From Riptortus pedestris (taxonomy: Eukaryota; Arthropoda; Insecta; Hemiptera; Alydidae), in assembly GCA_019009955.1 (NCBI GenBank), contig CM032233.1:121118501-121182500 (forward strand): a DNA stretch of 64,000 nucleotides, read 5' to 3'. A program made the position numbers and the translations under genes. Positions 10,721 to 20,690 of the stretch are shown here, piece after piece (within the stretch, counting starts at the first letter, position 1; each line of letters starts with the position of its first letter). Below the pieces are notes generated by a model. The model was not told the DNA's origin, did no database searches, and saw only the letters and a list, made by a program, of their open reading frames with translations.

Positions 10721-11568
10721 AGGCCAATAACATTTTCCGTCTTACTTCAGAAGTAACTCATTTATGAAAGATGAGTACTCTTTCTGCAATTGAAGCCAAG
10801 CAAGGCATGCTGCAAGTCAAGCCTTGCCTGGTATGGCACAATATCGCAGCTCTGAATATGTTGGCTTCAGCTGCACAACGTGCCCTTAACTTTCATGAAT
10901 ATACTGCTTGTGGGCGGGAGACGGGAAATTCTCTTGGAATATCCCAGTTAAATTACTGGATAAATTACATACTCCCAGCTGATGATGATGACTTGGGCAT
11001 GAAAGAGGAAGTAAATGTTTTCATAGCCAGAGTACAGAGTAACTGACCGAATGAAAGTACGAACAGCTGCCCGGGGGTATTGGTTTACTTGGCGCTTATT
11101 TCTCCACTACAGTATTTTTTTAGCAGAATTCCGTTAAGGTTGTTCTCATAACTCGAATTTCTTCATATGTCTATTGATCCTATCTACGATATGTACTTTA
11201 ACTATATATTTTTCCGCCATTAGTAGTCGGGACAAAACTTTTTATAGAACCAATTTTATTACAATTGTTTGTTCCTTGAATGTTTTTCTATGCATTTATT
11301 CGTATCTTGTGTACAGTGTATAGTATTAAGTGAGTTATTTGTATCTCTGTCAGACCCTCTCTCTCACGCATACACACTAAATTTGTTCTCTACCCGTAGG
11401 CAATTCGGGATCAGCTGAAATGAATTTAAATATTTCCAGTACTTGTGTAAATATGACGAGCATACGGGAATCGTGACCTTTAGTTGAGTTATAACTGTGG
11501 CACTGCCTCAGATACAAAAGGAGTCATCGTGAATAGTTCAAAATGACCATGAAACATTTTACTTGAAC
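10721..11568. other. Unassigned
   Basis: An open frame of 91 codons (10771-11046) has no domain I recognise and no support from context. Nothing else is identified. Confidence 0.4.
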
Positions 11569-11926
11569 AGAGAAAATGACGTCCAATTCTTCACAAGTTT
11601 TTTTATTTCAGCGCTAAGCTCTTTACTTGAGCGCATGCAAGTAGGACAGTAATTTTTTAGCCATACCCCAATGGATTTCTCACCCTCCATATTTTATTTT
11701 AAGATTTGACTTAAGTTTATTTATTTATATTCACTTCATTAAGATATTTATTTTGTGTTTTTATTTATTGATATTAGCATCATCACCCTGTTGTAATGTA
11801 TCTAGATTTTATTGAAGTTGTTGTTTTTTTGTTTTTATGTGTAGCTCTGAAGATGGAGACAATAGTCTTCGAAAGTGTTAGCGCTGAAATACAAAACTTG
11901 TGAAGAATTGGACTTCTTTTTCTCTC
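11569..11926 (+). mobile_element. Foldback FB-F with CTGAAGA-hairpin-GAAA motif
   Basis: The left arm at 11581-11616 (GTCCAATTCTTCACAAG..., TTATTTCAGCGCTAA) is repeated inverted at 11879-11913. Weaker similarity extends the arms to 11569 and 11926. Just inside the right arm is CTGAAGA (11847-11853), T, stem GGAGAC (11855-11860), loop AATA, stem GTCTTC (11865-11870) and GAAAG (11871-11875). It is non-coding. Confidence 0.75.
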
Positions 11927-12994
11927 AGTACACAATATTCTTCACTTCCAACAACAATGCTGTGAAATGAAACATTTTCTCCTATTGTTAGGTCGTAGTT
12001 AATTCCAAGTGAGGGATTCATTAATATTAAATAGTCATAGTAAAAAGATGCAGATCGTTGGGCAGAAATGCCTTAAATAAGTAAGAAGAGGATGAAAGTG
12101 TATGTATTTTGAGAGGCGAAATTGAGAGAGATGGAAGTATTACCAAACAGAATGAAAGAGTGAGAGTGACAGAGAGAGTGTATGGGGGGGGGGGGGTGTA
12201 GAGGGAATGGGAGGGGGTAGGAGGGGTGTGGGAGGCTGGAAGCGGAAGTAGTCCCCAACATCTGCTCACAGCTTTTTTCCCCTTTTCAGGATTTCTACCG
12301 GCTTCTATTATTTGCGCAACTCTGAAAACCCGAACCTAAAACCGACTCTAGGATCAGCTGGCCTCCCAGTCCGCCCTCTCCTCCCCAACTCATTCAGTCC
12401 CTCTCCAGCATCCATTCAAATCCATCTTATTAAAAATTCAAGGCCATCAATTACACTCCTCCGCCTGAAAAGAATTGCTTAAGAGCTGTTCGACTGCTCA
12501 CTTAAATGAGATTTTTAAATTTAGTGGAATATTTGAATGAAGCTCAGGCCTCGTATACTGGTTCATTTCAGCCCTAAAGCCTGAATTATGGAAAGTTAAA
12601 TTTTGACAACTAGAGTCCAGATCAGCAGTTTTTCCCTTGAAAGTATTTCTTACCCTGATGTTGCACATTGTTCCATACACTAAATATAGAGCGAAACAAA
12701 TCAAATCCCTTTGGATTTCTCCTGGATTTTTCAGTAAAAAATGAATATTTCAAGAACATCTAATTGCAACTTGAAGTCAAACATGATTGATAAAAGTTTA
12801 AAATAGAAGAAATATACATGAATCATATCCAACTTAAAGCGTCGGAAAGGTCTAAAAAAATGTCTCCAAAATCTGATTGCACGTCTTTTCTTGATTTACT
12901 AAGAGTAAGAATTCGTCAAACGGGAAATCTGAGAAGATCATCTGTCCAAACGTTTCTGAAATTCGGCCATAATCAGCGATAAATCGATTTTAAT
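11927..12994. other. Unassigned; G-run near 12185
   Basis: A purine-rich strand (about 12080-12250) includes an 11-12 base G-run. The overlapping minus-strand frames there are low complexity. A pyrimidine tract then CAG at about 12290 resembles a splice acceptor, but no exon follows convincingly. Confidence 0.4.
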
Positions 12995-13032
12995 GTCCGG
13001 CCACTACATATAAACACACAAAGTGGCCGGAC
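12995..13032. repeat. Perfect 11-bp hairpin
   Basis: GTCCGGCCACT (12995-13005) and AGTGGCCGGAC (13022-13032) are perfect inverted copies around a 16-nt AT-rich loop. They lie inside weaker outer inverted similarity (AATCGAT on both sides). The stem is much more GC-rich than its surroundings. It may be the fused ends of an excised or internally deleted DNA transposon. Confidence 0.75.
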
Positions 13033-13105
13033 GTGATTATACATGATGAATCGATGAATAAGGAATGAATTATCCTGAGTTGGTATTCTGGCAGGTGGAA
13101 GTGAC

Positions 13106-13301
13106 TTCTAATGTAGGTAGAATGAAATAATTGTCTAAGCTTCCACTATAACCATTTATCCTTCCGCTCCAAGAGCCGTCAGGTCAGCATCCAAGACCTT
13201 CGGTCACTGACGATGGTGCACAGCATCGAAAGCGCTCTGCCGTTTTAATAAATTATCATAGTGGAAGCGTAGCCAATTCATCCATCCTACCTACATTAGA
13301 A
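13106..13301 (+). mobile_element. Foldback FB-G with CTGACGA-hairpin-GAAA motif
   Basis: Arms at 13106-13158 and 13249-13301 are about 53 bp each and roughly 80 percent complementary (TTCTAATGTAGGTAG... against its complement). Just before the right arm is CTGACGA (13207-13213), T, stem GGTGC (13215-13219), loop ACA, stem GCATC (13223-13227) and GAAAG (13228-13232). This is the same arrangement as FB-F with different sequence. Confidence 0.7.
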
Positions 13302-13410
13302 TGAATTATCATTACGGCTCCTCTACATATTCTCTCCTAACTCTTTGGTTATTACTGAATGGAGGGAGAGAAAACGAGGTTGAATAGTCTTTAGATCGGA
13401 TTATGGTAAC

Positions 13411-13960
13411 CAGTGCCCGGACTAGCTAGGTCGGCAGGTCGGCAAATGTAGAGGGCCCATGACTCTAGGGGCCCACGGCCCTCAAAGGAACAGAAAAAAA
13501 CGAAATTTAAAAAGGCTTTAACTGTATTATTGATTTGAACCCCAAATAATATTTATATACATTTATAAATAAAATCGCTGATACCTTAGTTGTAAAAAAG
13601 AAATAATTATAGAAGCATAGTGCAAAACATTGTCATGGGCGGTGTGTTTTAATGTAAAGAGGCCGTCTAAAAAAATCAGCCAAATTTTAGAACATGACCT
13701 CCACGAAGTGGCATGGAATTGCCCAAAATTAAGTTGAGTAACGCTTTAGATCAAGAGCCCCAAAGTAAATTAATTTTCACGAACTGCGAGAAGGATTTAT
13801 TTAAGAATATAAATAAAGATGCAGTAATAGACGACATTGCTTGCTCAAGTGAAGAACTTGAATTAAACTTTTAATTAAAGTTCAAGTTTAAAGAACTTGA
13901 AGAAAATTAGTGATGTGATACATTTTATTTTGACACTGGTGTGAATCTGAGTAGGGTTAT
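13411..13960 (+). mobile_element. Decayed hAT-like element
   Basis: CAGTGCCCGGACTAG at 13411 resembles a hAT terminus. It is followed by GAGGGCCCATGACTC and GGGGCCCACGGCCC, a pattern common near the ends of some hAT families. A short frame at 13776-13874 resembles a transposase end. No matching right terminus was found, so the 3' boundary is approximate. Confidence 0.4.
13776..13874 (+). pseudogene. Possible hAT transposase C-terminal tail
   Basis: The frame reads FTNCEKDLFKNINKDAVIDD then IACSSEELELNF and a stop. The block resembles the last helix of the dimerisation region in TTF/ZMYM1-like hAT transposases (IEHDL...INFDEVIDxFA). Only 32 codons remain and the upstream sequence does not translate cleanly. 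Confidence 0.35.
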
Positions 13961-14277
13961 TGGAGGCACATTAAACATATTTCTATTAGTAAAGTTTATT
14001 ATTGCATTTTTCACTTTATGCTATTCTTACTGGTTTTTTTTTTAAAAAAATTGGTTAGATTTTGTGAGGAACTAATGTCCTGAATTATTATTACAGGTAA
14101 ATTTGGATTTATTAATTTTTGTTATAGCCTACAATCTTAAAATAAATATCTGTATAAAGGATATATGCATATTTTATCAGAGATATTTTACCTCAGAGTC
14201 ATGAGGTGCTTATTTTCTTAATTTGAATTAAAATATTCTCATATATTATCTTATAAAAAAATGCTAGTAAAGGTATG

Positions 14278-14280
<3 letters not shown>

Positions 14281-14334
<54 letters not shown>
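14281..14334. repeat. (TA)n microsatellite
   Basis: Uninterrupted TA tract. It is followed within about 100 bp by a minus-strand Rep-M fragment. The Ile/Tyr-rich frames on both strands here come from it. Confidence 0.9.
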
Positions 14335-14336
<2 letters not shown>

Positions 14337-14429
14337 ACGTGTGTATGTCACTGAACTCCTCCTAAACGGCAGCACTGATTTGAATGAATTTTTTTGTATG
14401 CGTTTGAGTGACGCCCTGAATGGTTTAGA

Positions 14430-14700
14430 TTCACAAATCAGCCCGGCAGATGGAGCAGGAGTGGGGGTTGTAAGGGGGCCTATAATTAAAATTAGCGATA
14501 TTTCGTTTCCTATTGGTTTTTCGCAAATATGCCCAGGATAAAAGTTGTTTATTTTGTTATTTAGAGTAACTTTTGTTATATTCATTTTTGTCGTATAAAA
14601 AAGTATAAACGAGATATACACTAAAAAATTAAAGTAGGAGCCAACAATTTTATTGGGCACTAACGATTGAACCGAACTTAACAAAACTCTATATGTAAAT
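14430..14700 (-). repeat. Rep-M fragment
   Basis: The minus strand carries ATTTACATATAGAGTTTTG, CGGTTCAATCGTTAG and CCCAATAAAATTGTTGGC-like sequence. It continues with AAAGTTACTCTAAATAAC, AAAATAAACAACTTTT and CAATAGGAAACGAAATATCG, ending in ACAACCCCCACTCCTGCTCC. About one tandem unit of the family is present. Confidence 0.65.
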
Positions 14701-14724
14701 TAACTTTAATTGTCTTCCTGGAAA

Positions 14725-15035
14725 GAATCATCGGCCCACATTTTTTACAGTCTTCAACCACTTCCTAAATAAAGTATTTCTAAATTAAATAGAAGACATA
14801 GCCCTAATGCAAAGAAATGAAATGTGGCTGCAGCTTGACGGATCTCCTTCCCACTTCTTGATCAACAATAAGAGAAGTCTTTCCCCGACTCAGTTTACAC
14901 ATTGAGAGGACACCCAGGTCTCCCGATCTGGCAGAAATGGATTACGTTCTTTGGGGAAGGGTAGATAGAATGGTAGACATCTCTACCAGAACAGGTCGCA
15001 GAATATTGAAGACAAGAAAAATAAAATCACCCATA
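14725..15035 (+). pseudogene. mariner/IS630-superfamily transposase remnant
   Basis: Fragments of a DDE transposase are readable across frames: IIGPHFLQ-like, then ALMQRNEMWLQLDGSPSHF around 14800-14865. A second block reads SPDLAEMDYVLWGRVDRM (about 14915-14975) after a frame change. In this superfamily the LQxDGxPxHF block carries the second catalytic Asp, and RSPDL...DxxLWG is near the third. Several stops and frameshifts lie between them. The terminal repeats were not identified. Confidence 0.6.
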
Positions 15036-15058
15036 CATTAACTACATATTGCTCCACA

Positions 15059-16737
15059 AGGGAAATCAGCTATGAGGTCGTACTCATGACGCGATTTTCG
15101 AAAAATTTCTTAAAATATATATATATATATATTTGTCTGTTAACGCTCTAGCGGTCGCACTTATCTGATTTCCCTTGAGGGAAATCAGCTATTGAGGTTG
15201 TACTCATGACGGAATTTTCGAAATTTTTCTTCAAATGTCCATCGATCCTACCTAGTAGATGACGAAAATGAGGTCCGTTCAAAACTGTATATATATATCT
15301 ATATATATATATATATATCTATCTATCTATATATTTGTCTGTTACCGCTCTAGCGGTCGCAATTTTTGTTTAATCGTTACGAAATTCGATATTTAACCGT
15401 TTTATGTAAAAAGACAGATCAAGTTCGTTAATGGCTGAAATCGGACCAGTGGGAGGGGGGGTTTAAAGGGGGGATTTTCGAAAATTCCAAATATCTCCGT
15501 TAATATGCATCGGATCGAAAAATTGTACAGGATCAATCTTATTGCAAATTAAATTTACTATAAATATTGTTATACACGTTTATTCTCTATCTTGAATATT
15601 AACCGAGATATTTGCATTTTTCAGTTTTTAGCAAACCGCCACTTCTAATCATGTTACGTAAACAATACTCTGCTACATAATAAATCACATTATTGGAAGT
15701 TTAAATACCAAAAATTGTATTCAAGAGACCTTTATTATACGAGATACATGCAAATATGCCCTGGTGACCCCCCCCCATCTTAAAGTTTTGGACTACTAAA
15801 ATTTTATTGATTGAGATAACAATTATTCTGACTCATTATTAATTACAGTACTAGATATAGCAAATAGTTCTCAATAAAATTAATGTGTTATATTCTTATA
15901 TAATATAATATTTCAGTACATAATTGTTTTTCTTTCCGGTGTGAGCCGGCCCGGCCCGTTTGTTTACATTTCTAACCTAACGCTTCCTGTCGGCAGGCTA
16001 TTGAAATTGGATGGAACATTTCTTATTTCCGTTTGTATTTATTCACGGTGTCGTTGTGTTAGCAGTATGTATATTTATCTATTTCTAAACTTCACGTGGG
16101 AAATCTGCTTAGTTTACGCAGCCCCTGCGTGACGGACTTTTTTTTTGTCTCATTGTTACCAAACTCGATATTTAATCGTTTTATGTTAAAAGAAAGATCA
16201 AGTTCGTTAATGGCTCAAATCGGACCAGTGAGAGGGGCGGCTTAGACGGGGGATTTTTGAAAATTCGGAATATCTTCGTTATTATGCGTCGGATCGAGAA
16301 ATTGTATTGAATCAATCTTATTGCAAATTAAATTTACTATAAATATTGTTCTATACATTTATTCTCTATCTTGAATATTAACCGAGATATTTGCATTTGT
16401 ATTAAGTGTGTTTGGTCGGCAGAAGTCGGCTATATTCGGGACTTTCCGCCGAAAGCTAGTTCGGCCGTTTCCGTAACTGTTGTGAATTGGTTTAGAGATT
16501 CGTTACTACTACTGTTATTAGTAGGCAGATTTCTCTATTGTAAAACTTCACGTGGGAAATCTGCTTAGTTTTCGCAGCCCCTGCGTGACGGACTTATGTG
16601 CTTAGCCTTCAGTAAACCTCTAATACTACTCATAGAATTTTTACTTAGAAATAGAAAATATATGGTCAGATGACATTACTAGTGTCATACCAGCACGTGG
16701 GAAATCCGCTTTGTTTAAACAGCTCCTGCCTGACGGA
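15059..16737 (+). mobile_element. Head-to-tail HEL-A array of four units
   Basis: Four same-orientation units abut. The first is a 5' fragment (15059-15165). The second is near complete (15166-16137), ending CGCAGCCCCTGCGTGACGGAC. A third (16140-16593) begins inside the GTTACCAAACTCG block. A last 3' fragment (16600-16737) begins at TTAGCCTTCAGTAAACC and ends CTGACGGAT. Each junction joins a GACGGAC end to an internal, 5'-truncated start. (TA)n tracts lie in the first two units. It is non-coding. Tandem arrays are known for rolling-circle elements, but the repeated 5' truncation is notable. Confidence 0.85.
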
Positions 16738-16781
16738 TGTTTTACGATAGCCCTCGGTCCCAACTCACAATTTATATATTT

Positions 16782-18078
16782 ACTAGCACAGATACCCGGC
16801 TTCGCCCGGGAATTGATTTGAGGCTGAATGGTGATGGTATATTTTTGGCAAGGCTTTACTTCCCACAATATTTTGACATTTACCCGTCCCAGTGTTTAGG
16901 GTTAATACTCATCGTTGCTGTGGATTTGTTAATAATAAAATTATTTTATTATGTAAGACTTCACTGTCCTCCATATTGTCATATTTCCCGTCTCCTGTGC
17001 ATTAAGCATAGATTTGAATTATTAATGAGAAAATATTGACATACATTTGAATCATTTTTTTCATTTGAGGTACCTGGTAGTTCATATTGAAAAGAAGTGT
17101 TGAGCAAATTTCTCTATATAACAAAATAAACAACTTTTGTTATGTGCATATTTGCCGAAACCCCAAGAGGAAATTACTATTTTTAATTTCAGGCCTCCCT
17201 TATAACCCCCACTCCTGCCCGTCCCTAGAAATGTTGGTATGGCTTATTATAAGGAAGGCGTTAGTGCTAATACACATACTGAGTTTGGTTTAGTTCGGTT
17301 GAGTCTTTTGTGCCAAATAAAATTGTTGACTCCCGCTATAATTTTTAGCGTATAACGCCTTTATACTTCGGTATACGGCGATAGTGCATATAAAAAAAGT
17401 TTCTCTAAATAACAAAATTAACAACTTTTGTTATGTGCATATTTGCCGAAAATGCAATAGGAAACGAAATATTACTATTATTAATTTCAGGCCTCCCTTA
17501 CAACCCCCACTCCTGCCCATCCCTAGAAATGTTCGTATGGCTTATTATAAGGAAGGCTTTAGTGCTAATTCACATACCGAGTTTGGTTTAGTTCGGTTGA
17601 GTCTTTTGTGCCAAATAAAATTGTGGACTCCCGCTATGGTTTTTAGCGTATAACTCATTTATACTTCCGTATACGGCAAAAGTGAATATAACAAAAGTTA
17701 CTCTAAATTACTAAATAAACAACTTTTGTTATGGGCATATTTGCTGAAAAAGCAATAGGAAACGAAATATCGCTATATTTAATTTCAGGCCTCCCTTATA
17801 ACCCCCACTCCTGTTCGTCTCAGAGAATATTAGTATAGCCTAAAGTCTAAGTTGGGCTAGTAGTAATATACATACCAAGTTTCATAAAATTCGGTTCAGC
17901 CGTTTATGCGTGAAAAGGTAACAAACAAACAAACAAATAAACAAACAAACAAACAAACAGACACCAAAGAAACAAAATGCAGTTATGGTGTCTATGACAT
18001 GTGAAACGAAAAGTTATCGTGAAATTTCGCGAAAAAAATCAGTGTACAGACAGAGGTTACAATTTTATATATATATAG
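16782..18078 (+). mobile_element. Rep-M, longest copy
   Basis: Starts ACTAGCACAGATACCCGGCT, then CGCCCGGGAATT. It contains three tandem units whose ACAACTTTTGTTATG... anchors lie at about 17130, 17421 and 17719 (periods about 291 and 298 bp). It ends with CGGTTCAGCCGTTTATGCG, (CAAA)n-type repeats at 17932-17960, ATCAGTGTACAGACAGAGG and TTACAATTTTATATATATAT. Similar ends (CGGxTCAGCCGTTT... and ACCCGGCTTCGCCCGGG) are common in arthropod interspersed repeats. I could not assign a class. There is no coding capacity. Confidence 0.7.
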
Positions 18079-18246
18079 ATATAGTGGAGAAACGAGCTAA
18101 AGCCGGCGCCATCTAAAATATAATAATCAGATAAATTTGAAAAATTAATATTCCATATAAAAATGATTTAGTCTTTTAAGAGTGGAAGAACACTGATCTC
18201 CTATTTTTTCGTTCTTTTTTTTAAAATCCTTGAATGCATTTTGGCA

Positions 18247-18434
18247 GTGTTAAGGCGTTGGTCTTAAACTCTCTTGGTAAACCTAGATTCGTGGGTTCGA
18301 TTTCCTCCTGAGCATAAGGAACTTATTTAGTGACGAACTCATTAAATAAAATAGTCCCATCCATGGTGGTAACCTGTAGATAACACGTCCCAATTAGCCA
18401 TAGTAGCACAATGTGGGTGTTAATAAATAAAAAA
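18247..18434 (+). repeat. SINE-A, 5'-degraded
   Basis: TTAAGGCGTTGGTCTTAAAC, GGTTCGATTTCC (B-box), ACTTATTTAGTGACGAACTC, GGTAACCTGTAGATA and a GTGTTAATAAATAAAAAA tail follow the SINE-A order. The usual GGGGCTCAGG start is not recognisable. Confidence 0.65.
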
Positions 18435-19461
18435 TCCTTGAAACCTTTTCAGCTATTTCCTGATATCAATGAGCTATTTGTGACAATAATACAGAAATTG
18501 TATGAAGATGGGACAAATATAGTTTAAAATTACATATGTTGCAATTTGAATGAGAACTAGTTAGAGATATGAAATTCCGGGAGTACAAGAGTAACTGTTT
18601 TTTTTTTTTATATTATTCCATGAGGCATAGAAAGTCAACAAGATAAAAGGTGTGCAAAGAAACAGCCGAATTTCAACTCCATTGTAGTCGGGCCAATCCT
18701 GGGTCTCAAAGGTTCAAACATATTCACTCAGTGGCACATTCAGCTTTGAAATATTTTCCTTTGGAAACGCAGACAGACAAAGAATGGAAAATAAATAGAG
18801 TAAATCCATGTTTCAACAAATAAACTCTAAATTATTAAATGTCGAACTAATTTTCTAGCAATCCATAATATCCAAATATTTAAGAAAATCATGGAAATGG
18901 GATAAAAATACCTTTGTACCTCATACCCTGAAGAATCTGCATGAAATTCGTTACTCTAAAGAAGTGAAATATATTTTTATTGCTATGTAAAAGCTTTACA
19001 TGTTCTTGCTGCTCATTTTAAAAATTAGTGGCTGGATCTTGATTTCCCCATTACTAAATTATTAACAGGGTATGGTGATATAAGTTATAAATAACATCAC
19101 TTTATTATTACTGATTCCCGAAATTGTAATTGGAAAAAGATAAAACAGTCCATGACGTATAGTTTGAGTTTAAATTAGACACAATCAGGAACAACACTCG
19201 AGTGAGTAATAGTTCTGGAATGGCATTCCATATCATTTCTCAAATTTCGAAAGGCTGAGGAGATGTATCAAACGTTAAAAGATACACTAATAAAATCGTT
19301 ATTATTGATGTTTCATATTCGAGCACTATTGTTTTATTTATTTTGATATTTTTAATAGTGAATATTGTTTGCCAAACCGTAAACATAAATAGGGCAGGTA
19401 CTTAATGGTATCTCACTGAACAGAGATATTTGTTTTGTGAAAATATTATCTTTTCACTTCA
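18435..19461. other. Unassigned
   Basis: AT-rich DNA without a supported gene, repeat or simple-sequence tract beyond a T-run near 18599-18610. Confidence 0.4.
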
Positions 19462-19804
19462 ATTAACCAATTGATGGTGGAAGGTCAACAAAACTAGTGA
19501 TCAATATGAAAACAGACATTATATTTAAGAATTATGTATATTTTAATTTATTCTAGAGGAGGTATGGGCAGCCTTTGACATGTTGTGGGCCAAACTTTAT
19601 TGTGCAAATACGTTTACGTGTCGCTATTTAAAGTAGTTCATTTTAAAGTAGCGTTCATAATTTTTAACAATAGATATCAGACATGTAATTATACTGTAAT
19701 GTAATTATAATACAATTTATTAAAGAAACAAAATGAAATGAAAAAAAAAAATAGGTACAACATTATAATTAAATCGTAAAATTTGGAATTATTACAAATA
19801 ACGA

Positions 19805-20020
19805 AAAAAGTTAAATAGCGACACCGAAATCAATGAGACACTTGAGCTTGAATTTGGGAAACTAATCCATCGGTGTTTGGATTAATTCCACTGATACAAA
19901 GATGTAAAGAATTTTCCAAATTATCGTCAGTCAGCCTTGTTTTGATTTATTAACTTTCATCATTGAAAACAACTGTTCGCATTTATAAGTACTGCCAAAC
20001 GCACAAATCTCGCGTCGTCT
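19805..20020 (-). pseudogene. hAT transposase C-terminal remnant
   Basis: The complement reads CAACAGTTATTTTC-like, then AATGAAAGTTAATAAATCAA, AGGCTGACTGACGATAATTT and GGATTAGTTTCCCAAATTC. This is parallel to 32318-32548, where the same DNA reads FSMMNVNKSKDRTRLTDDNL. Small substitutions and the loss of the clean ATG-ATG block show decay. It contains only the last 60-70 codons of a hAT transposase. Confidence 0.6.
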
Positions 20021-20067
20021 TCCTCATTTGGAGTAAGTAGTGTAATATTTTTGTTTAATTGGGTTTT

Positions 20068-20189
20068 AGCAGATTTCCCCTAAGGGAAATCAGCTATTGA
20101 GGTTGTACTCATGACGGAATTTTCGAAATTTTTCTTCAAATGTCAATCGATCCTACCTAGTAGATGACGAAAATGAGGTCCGTTCAAAA

Positions 20190-20255
<66 letters not shown>

Positions 20256-20690
20256 CTCTGTTACCGCTCTAGCGGTCGCAATTTTTGTTTGATCGTTACC
20301 AAACTCGATATTTAGTCGTTTTATGTAAAAAGAAAGATCAAGTTTGTTAGCGGCTGAAATCGGACCAGTGGGAGGAGGGGGTTAGAGGGGAGGATTTTCG
20401 AAAATTCGAAATATCTCCGTTACTATACGTCGAATCGAAAAATTGTACAGAATCAATCTTATTGCAAATAAAATTTACTATTAATATTGTTATACACATT
20501 TATTCTCTATCTTGAATATAAACCGAGATATTTGTATTTTTATTAAATCTGGGCGGCTAACGGACGAGTGACTTTCCCGCCAAAAGCTAGCTCGGCCGTT
20601 TCCTTAACTGCTCGACTCTCGTGAAATTTCTCTACTGTAAAACTTCACGTGGGAAATCTGCTTAGTTTACGCAGCCACTGCGTGACGGAC
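20068..20690 (+). mobile_element. HEL-A copy defined by a paralogous empty site
   Basis: The copy runs from AGCAGATTTCCCC to CGTGACGGAC, with the palindrome, (TA)n at 20192-20251, ACCGCTCTAGCGGTCGC, AACTTCACGTGGGAAATCTG and the GCAGCCACTGC hairpin. It interrupts hAT-B between AATTGGGTTTT and AAAATGTCTCGCGGGCC. The uninterrupted paralogue on the complement of 32235-32265 reads AATTGGGTTTTTCAAAATAT. This gives both ends to within one or two bases and shows no target duplication. The length is about 623 bp. Confidence 0.9.

Noticed and set aside
10771..11046. 91-codon frame with an ATG start
   Set aside because: No recognised domain, no splice or promoter context, between repeats; could be chance.
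12290..12480. Pyrimidine tract then CAG resembling a splice acceptor
   Set aside because: No open frame or donor follows convincingly; such motifs are common by chance.
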